From assembly GCF_014207855.1 (NCBI RefSeq), contig NZ_JACHKZ010000004.1, positions 150,493 through 214,492 of the forward strand: 64,000 nt of DNA, in the 5' to 3' direction. Source of the stretch: Comamonas odontotermitis (GTDB lineage Bacteria > Pseudomonadota > Gammaproteobacteria > Burkholderiales > Burkholderiaceae_C). The notes below the pieces were generated by a model. That model saw only the letters and a list, made by a program, of their open reading frames with translations. It had not been told where the DNA came from and made no database searches. Both the position numbers and the translations under genes were made by a program. Numbering within the stretch: the stretch's first letter is position 1; every line of letters starts with the position of its first letter. Shown in pieces: positions 46,695-56,424 of the stretch.

Positions 46695-48011
46695 ATGACC
46701 ACCTTGGAAGCCTGCCGCGAAGTCGATCTGCAAGAGCCGCTCGCGCCGCTGCGCGATCTGTTCGACCTGCCAGACGGCGTGATCTATCTCGACGGCAACT
46801 CGCTCGGGCCCCTGCCCAGGGGTACCGCGGCCCGTGTGGCCGATGTAGTGCAGCGCGAATGGGGCCAGGGCCTGATCCGCAGCTGGAACGACGCTGGCTG
46901 GATCGACCTGCCCCAGCGCCTGGGCGACCAGTTTGCGCCATGGATTGGCGCGCGCCCGGGCGAAGTGGTGTTCACCGACACCACCTCGGTCAACCTGTAC
47001 AAGGTGCTGAGTGCTGCCATTCGCCTGTCTCAGCAAGAATTCTCCGACCCTATCCCGCGCACCAAGGTCGTGAGCGAGCGCAGCAACTTCCCCACCGATC
47101 TGTACATTGCCGAATCACTGTGCAAGCAGCACAACCTGGAGCTGGTGCTGATCGAGCCCGAAGAGCTGCCCGCCTGCCTGACGGGTGACGTGGCCGTGCT
47201 GCTGCTCAGCCACGTCAACTACCGCACCGGCCACATGCACGACATGGCCCAGGTAACGCGCGACGCCCATGCCCAGGGCATTCTGACAATCTGGGACCTG
47301 TGCCATGCCGCAGGCGCGGTACCCGTCGACCTGAACGGCGCCAATGCCGATTACGCCGTGGGCTGCAGCTACAAATACCTCAACGGCGGCCCGGGCGCAC
47401 CGGCCTTTGTCTGGGTCAATGCACGCCACACCGACAAGTTCTGGCAACCGCTGTCGGGCTGGTTCGGCCATGCAGAGCAATTTGCATTCACCAGCGATTA
47501 CCAGCCTGCGGCGGGGATTCGCCGCTACATGTGCGGCACCCAGCCCATGATTGCCCTGAGCGCCCTGCAATGCGGGCTGGATGTGTATACCGAGGCCGAA
47601 AAATATGGCGGCATGACGGCACTGCGCCGCAAATCGGTAGCGCTTACCGATCTGTTCATCGAGCTGGTGGAGACCCGCTGCGCTGGCTACGGCCTGGGTC
47701 TGGCCACGCCGCGCGACATCTTTGCACGCGGCTCGCAGGTGTGCCTGACGCGCGATGAAGGCGCTGGTGTCGACGGCCAGGGCAGCGGCGCCTATGCCAT
47801 CATGCAGGCATTGATTGCTCGTGGCGTGATTGGCGATTTCCGCAAGGGCGACAACGGCAAGGGCCCGCACAAGGACATTCTGCGCTTTGGCTTCACGCCG
47901 CTGTACACCCGGTTTGAAGACGTGTGGAACGCGGTGGAACACCTGCGCCAGGTGCTGGAATCGGGCGAATGGAAGCGTGCGGAGTTCAACCGCATCAACG
48001 CGGTTACCTGA
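46695..48011 (+). CDS. kynU: Kynureninase
   Basis: A 438-residue PLP-dependent enzyme splitting kynurenine to anthranilate and alanine. The PLP Lys227 is in GCSYKYLNGGPG; other family phrases are YLDGNSLGPLPRGT, WNDAGWIDLP, and LSHVNYRTGHMHDM, and WDLCHAAGAVPVDL with the cofactor-binding Asp. The ATG at 46695 follows AAAGAG; the GTG twelve codons earlier is not needed. Cytoplasmic dimer in the family. It lies in a permease-kynB-kynU row; kynA is 6 kb away on the same strand. Confidence 0.95.
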   Translation: MTTLEACREVDLQEPLAPLRDLFDLPDGVIYLDGNSLGPLPRGTAARVADVVQREWGQGLIRSWNDAGWIDLPQRLGDQFAPWIGARPGEVVFTDTTSVNLYKVLSAAIRLSQQEFSDPIPRTKVVSERSNFPTDLYIAESLCKQHNLELVLIEPEELPACLTGDVAVLLLSHVNYRTGHMHDMAQVTRDAHAQGILTIWDLCHAAGAVPVDLNGANADYAVGCSYKYLNGGPGAPAFVWVNARHTDKFWQPLSGWFGHAEQFAFTSDYQPAAGIRRYMCGTQPMIALSALQCGLDVYTEAEKYGGMTALRRKSVALTDLFIELVETRCAGYGLGLATPRDIFARGSQVCLTRDEGAGVDGQGSGAYAIMQALIARGVIGDFRKGDNGKGPHKDILRFGFTPLYTRFEDVWNAVEHLRQVLESGEWKRAEFNRINAVT

Positions 48012-48032
48012 CCTCTGCCCGCCAGACACTGC

Positions 48033-48722
48033 ATGTCCGAACGCATCGCCATCCTCGACTTTGAAACCACGGGCATGAGCCCGGCGCATGGCGCGCGCGC
48101 TGCCGAAGTGGGCATCGTGATGATCGAGGATGGCCGCATTGTCGATCGCTACCAAAGCCTGATGAACGCTGGCCAGCACATGCCCAGTTTCATCACGCAG
48201 CTGACCGGCATCACCACCGCCATGCTGCAGGCGGCAGCACCGGCCGAAGAGGTCATGCGCGAGGCGGCCGCTTTTGTCGGCAGCGCGCCGCTGGTGGCGC
48301 ACAACGCATCGTTCGACAGCAAGTTCTGGCGCGACGAGCTGGAGCGCGCCGGCCGCCCGGCCTCACAAGAGCTTGGTACAGGCCTGTTTGCATGCACGGT
48401 ATTGCTGTCGCGCCGCCTCTACCCCGAGGCCCCTAGCCATTCGCTGGGCAAGATCGTGCGTCACCTGCAATTGCCACCGGCTGACAAGGCCCACCGCGCC
48501 CTGGCCGACGCTGAAATGACGGCCCACTTGCTGCTGCGCATGCAAGCCGATCTGCGCAGCCGCTGGCATATTCCAGACCCCAGCCACGCGCTGCTGAGCG
48601 AATTGCAGACCTGCCAGCGCAAGCACCTGGGCCGCTGGCTCAGTACTACATCGGCCCGCCAGACCCAGCCGCAGCTGCCAGAGCTCGCCAGCATGGCGCC
48701 GGTCAGGGCAAAGCCATACTGA
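48033..48722 (+). CDS. 3'-5' exonuclease, DEDDh (DnaQ-like)
   Basis: A 229-residue exonuclease domain protein. The three Exo motifs are visible: AILDFETTGMSP (Exo I), VAHNASFDSKFWRDEL (Exo II) and HRALADAEMTAHLL (Exo III, H and D). It is close to DNA polymerase III epsilon-like nucleases, but no polymerase-binding motif is clear. It starts 21 bp after kynU and may be read through, with no functional link evident. Its 3' end overlaps the convergent lactate permease gene by 20 bp. Confidence 0.88.
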   Translation: MSERIAILDFETTGMSPAHGARAAEVGIVMIEDGRIVDRYQSLMNAGQHMPSFITQLTGITTAMLQAAAPAEEVMREAAAFVGSAPLVAHNASFDSKFWRDELERAGRPASQELGTGLFACTVLLSRRLYPEAPSHSLGKIVRHLQLPPADKAHRALADAEMTAHLLLRMQADLRSRWHIPDPSHALLSELQTCQRKHLGRWLSTTSARQTQPQLPELASMAPVRAKPY

Positions 48723-50139
48723 GCACAACGTTCAGCACCGCCATCAGCAGCACCGCTGCCATGGTAATCAGCAACACGGTGGACTGCACCCACGGGCGCT
48801 GCGCCTGCGCCTCACCGGGCGCTCCCCCCGGCACCAGCTGGCAAGCCATTTCCACCTTGCCGGGCGATGCCATCAGCAGCAGCGCCGCGCTGACATTGTG
48901 AACCGCCATGAACGGCAGCACCGCCACGCCCAAGGCCTGAGCAATCTCGGCCTGCGTGGCCGCAAACATGGCGTTGGCGCCAGTGTTGGAGCCAGTCACA
49001 AAGCCGCCCAGAGCGCCCACAAACGGGGCGGCAAACACATAGGCGCTGCCGCCTTGCGCCAAGGCGTGTGCCAGCTGCGCCGCCATGCCCGATACGGCCA
49101 TCACCACCCCCAACACAATGAAGAGTCCCGTCACTGGAGCCACCTGCCGCCACGAATGCCACACCCGCTGCACGCTGCTGGTGGCTGGCAGGCCCTTGGC
49201 AAACCACGCCGCAGCCACAAACAACCATACCGCAGGCGATGCTAGCAAATGCCACGCGCCACTCCACTGCATGGCCCGTACCGCCACCCCTGCCACCAGC
49301 ACCCCGAGCAGCAGCAGGCCATAGGCGGCCAGCGCACGCCAGCCCAGGGCATTCAAGGGGGCAGCCGCCTGGATAGAGCTCCCCGCGCCCAGTCTGCCAA
49401 GCCACAGCCAAAGCACGGTCATCACCAATGCGCCCAATGCCCCGGCAGCGGATGTGCCTGCCAGCATATTGCCGAGGCCAATAGACGCAGCCAGCAGCAG
49501 TCCCGACAATGCCCCTTGCAGCATTGCAGCGCCCCGCCGACCACTATCGCTGGCAAGCCATGCCGCAGCTACACCCACCACCACCATGGGAACCACGCTG
49601 ATCCACGCAGATGCCACGCCCAGGGCGTCAAACGAAAGCCCCGACATCGTGGCCGCAATCAGGGTACCCGGGCCCATCGACCCCCATGGCACCGCGCATA
49701 AACCAAGCAGACCAATCACGGCAATCTTGCGCGCAGGCAGGCCGCTGTGCGCCAGCAGCGGAATCCCGATGGTGATTCCGATGCCAAATCCCGTCAGCGA
49801 CTCGGCAAAGGGCGTGACCCCATGCACTACCAGCAGCACCGCGCCCACACCCTCGCCGGTACGCCCCATCACCCATTGCGCCAGGGCCTTCTGTGCGCCC
49901 GCAGCGCGCAATACCTCCGAGAGCAACAGGCCGCCACCTACGATGAGCAGCACTTCCACCAGCACAGGCGTCCAGCCCGTTACTGCTTGCAACGCCGCCT
50001 GTGCGGTCAGCGGAAATGCCAGCACGCAGCCAGCCAACGCCAGCACCACACCGAGCAGCGCCGCAAACAGCGAACGCAGCCCCAGCAGCAGCCCAGCGAT
50101 GACAGCGAGGACCGGCAAAGCACTCAATAGCAGGTACAT
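48703..50139 (-). CDS. L-lactate permease family transporter
   Basis: A 478-residue inner-membrane protein with many hydrophobic segments, in the LctP/LldP pattern. Phrases GVTPFAESLTGFGIGITIGIPLLA, IGLLGLCAVPWGSMGPGTL and TGSNTGANAMFAATQAEIAQ are family-type. It is shorter than E. coli LldP (551). It may import lactate, glycolate or another 2-hydroxy acid by proton symport. It is divergent from an XRE-cupin regulator (65 bp), which probably controls it. Confidence 0.85.
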   Translation of the reverse strand: MYLLLSALPVLAVIAGLLLGLRSLFAALLGVVLALAGCVLAFPLTAQAALQAVTGWTPVLVEVLLIVGGGLLLSEVLRAAGAQKALAQWVMGRTGEGVGAVLLVVHGVTPFAESLTGFGIGITIGIPLLAHSGLPARKIAVIGLLGLCAVPWGSMGPGTLIAATMSGLSFDALGVASAWISVVPMVVVGVAAAWLASDSGRRGAAMLQGALSGLLLAASIGLGNMLAGTSAAGALGALVMTVLWLWLGRLGAGSSIQAAAPLNALGWRALAAYGLLLLGVLVAGVAVRAMQWSGAWHLLASPAVWLFVAAAWFAKGLPATSSVQRVWHSWRQVAPVTGLFIVLGVVMAVSGMAAQLAHALAQGGSAYVFAAPFVGALGGFVTGSNTGANAMFAATQAEIAQALGVAVLPFMAVHNVSAALLLMASPGKVEMACQLVPGGAPGEAQAQRPWVQSTVLLITMAAVLLMAVLNVVLSMALP

Positions 50140-50204
50140 TGGTAGTGACCTTGTTTAAATTGCATATAGGTAAATAATATTTCCTACACGAAATTTGTCA
50201 ATCC

Positions 50205-50786
50205 ATGCAGACTGAAACCCCTTCTTCCGGTTCCGACTCCGACCTGCAGTTCGGCCTGGCCGTACGCGCCCGCCGCGCGCAACTGGCCATTACGCTGGAT
50301 CAGTTGGCCCAGGCGAGCGGCGTGACATCGGGAGCGCTGTCGCGGGTGGAGCGCGGGCTGCTCAGCGTAAGCCTGCGCAATGCCATGGCGATCGCACGTG
50401 GCCTGGGCTGTGAATTGAGCGATCTGATCCAAAGCCCCGCTGCCGCACAGATCACCCGCGCAGGCGAGCACCCGCGCTTTGTGCACGAGGACACCGGCAT
50501 CGTGCGGCTGGCGCTTGCCCGCCCCTTGCCTGGGCTGGAGCTGCTGCACTACGAGGTGCCGCCCGGCCAGGTCTCCAGCCACTTTGCGCCACACCGTCCC
50601 GGCACGCGCGAGGTGTTCTATGTCGAAAGCGGCACGCTCCGGGTCTGGACTGGAGCGGATTCGGTGCTGCTGCAGGCAGGTGACAGTGCGCAGCTGGTCA
50701 TGGACACCGAGCACCACTTTGCCAACGAAGGCGACGCTGCCGCGCGCTTCATCCTGCTGGTGGCTGCGCCGGTGCACGGTACGTGA
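50205..50786 (+). CDS. XRE-family regulator with cupin domain
   Basis: A 193-residue regulator. The N-terminal helix-turn-helix spans about residues 20-75 (VRARRAQLAITLDQLAQASGVTSGALSRVERGLLSVSL), and a cupin follows at about 100-190 (HYEVPPGQVSSHFAPHRPGTREVFYVESGTLRV, AGDSAQLVMDTEHHFANEG). The cupin probably binds a small effector. The divergent lactate permease gene is the likely target. Confidence 0.9.
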   Translation: MQTETPSSGSDSDLQFGLAVRARRAQLAITLDQLAQASGVTSGALSRVERGLLSVSLRNAMAIARGLGCELSDLIQSPAAAQITRAGEHPRFVHEDTGIVRLALARPLPGLELLHYEVPPGQVSSHFAPHRPGTREVFYVESGTLRVWTGADSVLLQAGDSAQLVMDTEHHFANEGDAAARFILLVAAPVHGT

Positions 50787-50864
50787 CAGGTTTGCGCGGG
50801 GGTTGGATCAACGGCCCAGCAGCCTGCCCCGCCTGCGAGGAGCGCGCGGGCACGCCCCCAGGCG

Positions 50865-51839
50865 TCAATAGCTTTTGGCCGACAGGCTGGCCCACAGGTG
50901 CGCAGCCACCAAGGCTCGCCAGGGAGAGAATGCGCCCAGCCATTGCTCGGCCTCGCGCTGCGAGACGCTGGGCACATCCAGGAGGCGCGCCAAGGCGTTG
51001 CGCACCGCCACATCGCCATGCAGGCTGCCATCGAGCCAGCCAAAGCCGCGCAGCAAGGCATAGTGCACCGTCCACGGGCCAATGCCCTTGATGGCGAGCA
51101 GCGCGGCCTCCAGCGCTTGAACAGTGTCGGGCTGCAAGGGTTGTGCAGCCCAGGTATCGAGCGGCAGGGAACCGTCCTCAACTGCAGCACAAACACGCTC
51201 CAGCGTGGCAATTTTGCTGACAGAGAAGCCCGCTGCACGCAGTTGCTCCGGCGTCAGCGCAGCGAGTGCCGCTGCATCGGGGTGGCAGAGCATGCCACTG
51301 CTGTGCTGCACGCCAGCCGCTTCTATCAGGCGGCGCCGCAGCGCAATGGCGGCTGCCACACTGATCTGCTGGCCGGTAATGGCCCATACCAGCGCTTCAA
51401 ATGGCGTACTGCTGGCCGGTACCCGCAAGCCTGCCTGGTTGCGCAGCAAGGGGCCCAGCACCGGGTGCCTTGTATGCTGACGCTCCAGTTGATCAGCTCC
51501 ATCGCCCAGCCCCAGCATGCGCGTCACCATGCCGTGCAGGGCCGGTTGCGGTAGGTTGGCAGCGGCGGGACTGTTCTTGCGCAGCCCGTCGATCGACAGG
51601 CGCGCCTGCACCTGGCCAGCCTCTTCCTTGCCGGGCCTTTCCAGGCCTGGCCTCTCCTGGCCGGGCCGTATCTGCAATTGCAGCAGCGCCGGGCGGCCTT
51701 GCCAGGTCAGGCCTTTGGTGATGTGCAAACCCTCCACTTTCTCCGAGCGCTGCTGGGTGTCTCGCGCATGCAGGGCCAGCACATCCTGCGGGCGGTAGTT
51801 GGCAGGCAGCGTGGCAAAAGTTTCCAGAATCAGGGGCAT
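50865..51839 (-). CDS. DNA-3-methyladenine glycosylase II-like (AlkA family)
   Basis: A 324-residue DNA glycosylase of the HhH-GPD family. The helix-hairpin-helix (LLAIKGIGPWTVHYALLRGFG) and the catalytic Asp in LHGDVAVRNAL are visible, after the fold's core (EALVWAITGQQISVAAAIALRRRLIE). The N-terminal region (residues 1-150) resembles the AlkA N domain. A short Pro/Glu-rich repeat (RPGQERPGLERPGK) lies near residue 60. ATG at 51839 is chosen; the frame goes 45 codons further up. It removes alkylated bases and stands beside the 2OG oxygenase and ada genes. Confidence 0.85.
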   Translation of the reverse strand: MPLILETFATLPANYRPQDVLALHARDTQQRSEKVEGLHITKGLTWQGRPALLQLQIRPGQERPGLERPGKEEAGQVQARLSIDGLRKNSPAAANLPQPALHGMVTRMLGLGDGADQLERQHTRHPVLGPLLRNQAGLRVPASSTPFEALVWAITGQQISVAAAIALRRRLIEAAGVQHSSGMLCHPDAAALAALTPEQLRAAGFSVSKIATLERVCAAVEDGSLPLDTWAAQPLQPDTVQALEAALLAIKGIGPWTVHYALLRGFGWLDGSLHGDVAVRNALARLLDVPSVSQREAEQWLGAFSPWRALVAAHLWASLSAKSY

Positions 51840-51970
51840 GGACGGACAGTCAGAAGGCGGCAAAGAGAGCGCAGATACGAGGGTCACTATAGGCGACGAC
51901 CGTGGATCGGCTGATTTGCTTTCATTTTGATAGCAAATAGCGCGCATTTCAATTGTGTCATGGGCAGTTT

Positions 51971-52804
51971 TCACTCCGCATCGTGAAACACCACCCCCAG
52001 GGTGTGGCGCGCGCCGCGCAATATGGTGGAGACGCCATGCCGGTGCTGCACCCGGTAGCTGCCGCGGGCACCCTGCACCGGCCGCTCCCGCACTGCGATG
52101 ATGGCCGCATCGCCACGCTGGAGTGGCAGCACCTGCACACGCGATTGCATGCGAGGGCGCTGCTCGGTCAGCACGAGCTCGCCCCCTTCAAAATCATGTC
52201 CTGGCTGCGACAGCAGCACGATCACCTGCAGCGGAAACACCAGCTCGCCATACAAATCCTGGTGCAGGCAGTTGTAATCGCCCGCACCATAGCGCAGCAG
52301 CAATGGCGTGGGCCGCACCTGGCCCGCCGCATGGCATTGGGCGATGAAGGCCTCGTGCGTAGCAGGCCAGGGGGTGGCTTGTAGCTGCAGCAACTGGCGC
52401 CAGCGCTCGGCCAGCGGCTGCAGGCGGGCATACAGCGCGCCCCGCATGGCCTGTACCTGTGCTGGCAGCGGGTAGGCAAAGTACTGGTACTCGCCCCGGC
52501 CAAAAGCATGGTGCTGCATGGTAATGCGGCTGCGAAAATGCGCCGCTTCGTCATACATTCCGGCCAGCTGGGCGCACTGCCCTGCATCCAGCAAACCCGG
52601 CAGCAGGCCCCAGCCCTGGCTGTCCACCTGCGCGCAAATTCCGGGCCAGTCGTAGTGGGCAAGGCGGCGGGCCAACTCGCCCACTTCAAAATTCATGGCA
52701 ACCGGCGCTTTATGGATGGGCGTGGGAGGCATTTTTTCTTCAAATACCTCCTCATCACCCAGAGGCAAGGCAGCCTGGCCAGCGCTGGCCGCCCGCTTAG
52801 CCAT
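51971..52804 (-). CDS. 2OG-Fe(II) oxygenase coupled to ada
   Basis: A 277-residue oxygenase of the prolyl-4-hydroxylase-like group. Iron and 2-oxoglutarate sites: CLHQDLYGELVFPLQ (His-x-Asp), and the distal His/Arg in RHGVSTILRGARHTLGVVF. It resembles the COG3826-type proteins found next to ada. Its start codon ATGGCTAA overlaps the ada stop codon, so translation is coupled. It may demethylate DNA or protein as AlkB does, but AlkB-type signature residues are not clearly present, so the activity is inferred. Confidence 0.8.
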   Translation of the reverse strand: MAKRAASAGQAALPLGDEEVFEEKMPPTPIHKAPVAMNFEVGELARRLAHYDWPGICAQVDSQGWGLLPGLLDAGQCAQLAGMYDEAAHFRSRITMQHHAFGRGEYQYFAYPLPAQVQAMRGALYARLQPLAERWRQLLQLQATPWPATHEAFIAQCHAAGQVRPTPLLLRYGAGDYNCLHQDLYGELVFPLQVIVLLSQPGHDFEGGELVLTEQRPRMQSRVQVLPLQRGDAAIIAVRERPVQGARGSYRVQHRHGVSTILRGARHTLGVVFHDAE

Positions 52805-53933
52805 GGCGCGCCACCCGCAGGGCCTGGGGAGCAAGTTCTGCCTCGTGCCGCAGCAACGCGCGTTTGCGATCCACGCCCCAGCGGTAGCCGGAGATCTCGC
52901 CATCGCTGCGCACTACGCGGTGGCAAGGAATGGCCACCGCAATCGCATTGGCGGCGCACGCGCCCGCCACCGCGCGGCTGGCCTGCGGCATGCCCAGCGT
53001 GCGCGCCAGTTCGCTGTAGCTGACGGTGCTGCCCACCGGTATGCGGCGCAGCGCCTGCCACACCTGCTGCTGAAAGGCCGTGCCCCGCACATCCAGCGGC
53101 AGCGCCAGCCCGCGCGTGGGCTCGTCCACAAAGCCGATGACCTGCGCCATCCAGCGCTCGAACGCCGCATCGCCCCCTGCCAGTTGCGCCTTGGGAAAGC
53201 GTTGCTGCAGCTCCTGCACCAGCGCATCGGCATCGTCACCCAGCAAGATGGCACAAATGCCCTGCTCCGTGGCAGCCACCAGAATGGGCCCCAGGCTGCA
53301 TTCGCCCACGCCAAAGCGAATGTGCTGGGCCGCGCCGCCGGTGCGGTACTGGCGCGGCGTCATGCCAAGCACGGCCTGGCTGTCGCGGTAGAGCTGCGCG
53401 GTGCTGGCAAAACCGGCATCGAAGATGGCATCGATGACACGCGGCGCCTCCTGCGCGTCGCCCAGCGCCGCTTGCAGGCGCTCGCGGCGCTGGGCCTTGG
53501 CGTAAGCCTTGGGCGATACGCCCACCGCCGCCTTGAAAACCCGCTGCAGATGGAAGGGGCTCATGCCCGCGCGCTCGGCCAGATCGGCCAGGTTGGGCTC
53601 CTCCTCGGCCGTGGCAATCCAGTGGCACAGCTGGGCCATCAGCGCCGCATGCCCGGGTTTGGACGGAGCGTCGGGCTGGCAGCGTTTGCAGGCGCGGTAG
53701 CCCGCTGCCTGGGCCAGTGCAGGAGAGTCGAAAAAGCTGACATTTTCGGGTTTGGCCTGGCGCGAGCTGCACGAGGGCCTGCAGAACACGCCGGTACTGC
53801 GCACAGCATAGACAAAGCGGCCATCGGCACCGGCATTGCGGGCGCACACATCGGCCCAGCGCGGATCAGCCTGGGTTTGCTGTGCCCGCTCAGAGGCGGA
53901 AGTGAGAATGGCAGACGGTTTCATGCGAATCAC
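52797..53933 (-). CDS. ada: Ada: O6-alkylguanine methyltransferase and regulator
   Basis: A 378-residue bifunctional protein. N-terminal zinc site FVYAVRSTGVFCRPSC (Cys51, Cys55) with CKRC (Cys82, Cys85), where the first Cys takes methyl from phosphotriesters. An AraC-type helix-turn-helix follows (LADLAERAGMSPFHLQRVFKAAVGVSPKAY), then the methyltransferase domain with AIPCHRVV (Cys337). It is self-methylated and then activates alkylation repair genes. ATG 53924 is another possible start. The 2OG oxygenase follows with an eight-base overlap and the AlkA-like gene comes next, forming a repair block. Confidence 0.93.
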   Translation of the reverse strand: MIRMKPSAILTSASERAQQTQADPRWADVCARNAGADGRFVYAVRSTGVFCRPSCSSRQAKPENVSFFDSPALAQAAGYRACKRCQPDAPSKPGHAALMAQLCHWIATAEEEPNLADLAERAGMSPFHLQRVFKAAVGVSPKAYAKAQRRERLQAALGDAQEAPRVIDAIFDAGFASTAQLYRDSQAVLGMTPRQYRTGGAAQHIRFGVGECSLGPILVAATEQGICAILLGDDADALVQELQQRFPKAQLAGGDAAFERWMAQVIGFVDEPTRGLALPLDVRGTAFQQQVWQALRRIPVGSTVSYSELARTLGMPQASRAVAGACAANAIAVAIPCHRVVRSDGEISGYRWGVDRKRALLRHEAELAPQALRVARHG

Positions 53934-54030
53934 CTCAGTACAATCGATGCAGCCACTTTAGGCCTTGCGGCTCTCTGATGCAGTGCCATTCTTGCGCTGT
54001 AATTCAAGCCGCTTCATTGCCACACACACC

Positions 54031-54891
54031 ATGCGAGACACCACCAGCAAGCCCGAATCCATTGTGCATGAAGAGCGCGCCCAGCTCGATTTCAGCAAAG
54101 ACATGAGCTATGGCGACTACCTGCACCTGGACGAGATCCTGAACGCCCAGCACCCGCTGTCGCCCGCGCACGACGAAATGCTGTTCATCGTGCAGCACCA
54201 GACGAGCGAGCTGTGGATGAAGCTGATGCTGCACGAGCTGCGCGCCGCCATGCAGGCAATTGCCAATCCGTCGGTCAATACCAAACCCGAGGCCTTCAAA
54301 ATGCTGGCGCGCGTTTCGCGCATCATGGAGCAGTTGGTGGGTGCGTGGACCGTGCTCTCGACGATGACGCCGCCAGAGTACACCGCCATGCGGCCCTATC
54401 TGGCCAATTCGAGCGGCTTTCAGAGCGCACAGTACCGCTGCATCGAGTTTTCGCTGGGCAACAAGAATGCAGCCATGCTCAGGCCCCATGCGCACCGCCC
54501 CGATCTGCTGGAGCAGGTACAACGGGCCTACGAATCGCCGTCGCTGTACGACATTGCCCTGCAATTGCTGGCGCGCGAAGGCATTGCCGTGCCGCAGCAA
54601 GCCCTGCAGCGCGACTGGACCCAGCCCTACACAGAGAGCGAAGGCGTCAAACAGGCCTGGATCACCGTCTACCGCGATCCACACCAGTACTGGGATCTGT
54701 ACCAGCTGGGTGAAAAGCTGGCCGATATCGAAGATGCTTTCCGCCAGTGGCGCTTCCGCCACCTCACGACTGTGGAGCGGGTGATCGGCTTCAAGCGCGG
54801 CACAGGCGGCACGGGTGGCGTGAGTTACCTCAAGAAGATGCTCGATGTCGTGCTGTTCCCCGAAATCTGGAGCCTGCGCACGGATTTGTGA
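54031..54891 (+). CDS. kynA: Tryptophan 2,3-dioxygenase
   Basis: A 286-residue heme dioxygenase, opening the indole ring of tryptophan to N-formylkynurenine. Motifs: [23 protein letters not shown] with the substrate His56, [14 protein letters not shown], the proximal heme His244 in [13 protein letters not shown], and [12 protein letters not shown] at the end. The ATG at 54031 is chosen; the frame before it is not similar. It is divergent from ada (97 bp), and separate from permease-kynB-kynU. It starts the kynurenine path. Confidence 0.95.
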   Translation: MRDTTSKPESIVHEERAQLDFSKDMSYGDYLHLDEILNAQHPLSPAHDEMLFIVQHQTSELWMKLMLHELRAAMQAIANPSVNTKPEAFKMLARVSRIMEQLVGAWTVLSTMTPPEYTAMRPYLANSSGFQSAQYRCIEFSLGNKNAAMLRPHAHRPDLLEQVQRAYESPSLYDIALQLLAREGIAVPQQALQRDWTQPYTESEGVKQAWITVYRDPHQYWDLYQLGEKLADIEDAFRQWRFRHLTTVERVIGFKRGTGGTGGVSYLKKMLDVVLFPEIWSLRTDL

Positions 54892-55061
54892 GCTCCCTGC
54901 GGCGCTGCGTGCAGCCTTTGCTCATTGCCTCGCGCCCGCATCCGCTCCTGCCAGGATTGCCGCATGTGACATGCGCGGGCTGCAAACCCAGCGGGTCTGG
55001 CCTATAGTATGCATGTGCGATTGCAGCATTTCCAGCCTCCAGCAACCGCCTGATAAGCACC

Positions 55062-55095
55062 AATTGCTATTTTTTACATAGCAAAGTGCGTTTGG
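55062..55095. repeat. Short atagct-type intergenic repeat
   Basis: aattgctattttttacatagcaaagtgcg forms a small inverted repeat, gctat/atagc, before the MFS gene. Confidence 0.4.
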
Positions 55096-55114
55096 CGACG
55101 CCGCTGCCACGCCA

Positions 55115-56407
55115 ATGCCTGCCTGTGCCATGCCTGACAACAACCAACTCCCATCCCACGCTGCGTCCGCAGCCGCCCAGCCGCCCGCATCCCCCACCGT
55201 GCTGTGGGCCATGCTGCTCACGCTGCTATCGGCTTTTGCGCTGAGCCAGGCGTTCCGCACCGTCACCTCCATCATTGCCGACGGCTTGCGAACGGATTTC
55301 GGGCTGTCCGCCGAGTCGCTGGGCGCATTTGCCGGCTTGTTTGGCTTGTCCTTTGGCGTCACGCAACTGTTCATGGGCGTGGGAATGGATCTGTACGGGT
55401 TGCGCAAAACCGTGCTCACGGCCTTTCCGCTGGCGATTGCGGGCTCGGCCATTTCTGCCGCAGCACCCAGCTACCACTGGCTGATGCTGGGGCAACTGCT
55501 GATCGGCATTGGCTGTTCGCCCGCGTTTTTGGCCTGCACCATGTTCATCTCGCGCCACTTTCCCAGTGATCGCTTTGCCTTTATGTCGGGCGTGGGCATG
55601 GGGGTTGGCGGCCTGGGCCTGCTGTTCACCGGCACGCCGCTGGCCTGGCTGGTGCAGCACCAGGGCTGGCGCTTTGGCTTCGGGCTGCTGGCAGTGCTGT
55701 GCGCGCTGTCGTGGCTGGCGATCTTCTGGCGCGTGCACGAGCCGCGGCTGCCCAGCGATGATCTGCCCAAACCCAGTTGGATCAATGCCGTCAAAGGCTT
55801 TGGCGGCCTTTTGAAGGTGCCTCACACCTGGGCGATTGCACTGATGGGCATGGTCGGCTATGCATCGTTTCTGACCGTGCGCGGCCTGTGGCTGAGCCCG
55901 ATGCTGATCGACCGTTACGGCCTCAGCCTGGTTGCTACAGGCAACGTGGCGCTGGTGGTGTCGGTGATATCGCTGTTCGTGCCCTCCATCTTTGGCCGCT
56001 TTGACCCGGGCCCCGCCAAGCGCCGCCGCCGCATCATCATCGGCGCGACCGTGATGGCCAGCATTTTTTGTGCCCTGGCCTTTGTGCACCATCCAATCGC
56101 CACGGTAGCCCTGATCCTGCTGATGGGCCTGGCATCGGGCTACTCGGTGCTGCAGTATGCCGATGTGCGCTCGTCCTACCCCAAGGAGACCACGGGCCGC
56201 GCCCTCTCGGTCTACACCATGGCCATGTTTCTGGGCGTGGCGCTGATGCAATGGGGATCGGGCAAGGTCGCAGCCTGGGCCGAGCACCACCAGGCGGAAA
56301 CCTATGAATATGTGATGCTTTTTGTGGCCGCCATGCTCATGCTGGGCTGCCTGTGCTTCCGCTTTCTGCCCAAATCACCCCTGCTGGCGCAGCAAGGCGG
56401 CAAATAG
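55115..56407 (+). CDS. Major facilitator superfamily transporter
   Basis: A 430-residue inner-membrane transporter with about 12 segments. MFS loop motif after the second segment: GMDLYGLRKTVLTAFPL. The N-terminal 30 residues are hydrophilic (PDNNQLPSHAASAAAQ). Start 55115 or the ATG at 55130 (MPDNN). The substrate is unknown; position after kynA may suggest aromatic metabolites, but that is weak. Confidence 0.85.
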   Translation: MPACAMPDNNQLPSHAASAAAQPPASPTVLWAMLLTLLSAFALSQAFRTVTSIIADGLRTDFGLSAESLGAFAGLFGLSFGVTQLFMGVGMDLYGLRKTVLTAFPLAIAGSAISAAAPSYHWLMLGQLLIGIGCSPAFLACTMFISRHFPSDRFAFMSGVGMGVGGLGLLFTGTPLAWLVQHQGWRFGFGLLAVLCALSWLAIFWRVHEPRLPSDDLPKPSWINAVKGFGGLLKVPHTWAIALMGMVGYASFLTVRGLWLSPMLIDRYGLSLVATGNVALVVSVISLFVPSIFGRFDPGPAKRRRRIIIGATVMASIFCALAFVHHPIATVALILLMGLASGYSVLQYADVRSSYPKETTGRALSVYTMAMFLGVALMQWGSGKVAAWAEHHQAETYEYVMLFVAAMLMLGCLCFRFLPKSPLLAQQGGK

Positions 56408-56424
56408 GCGGAGCACCGCTTGCC

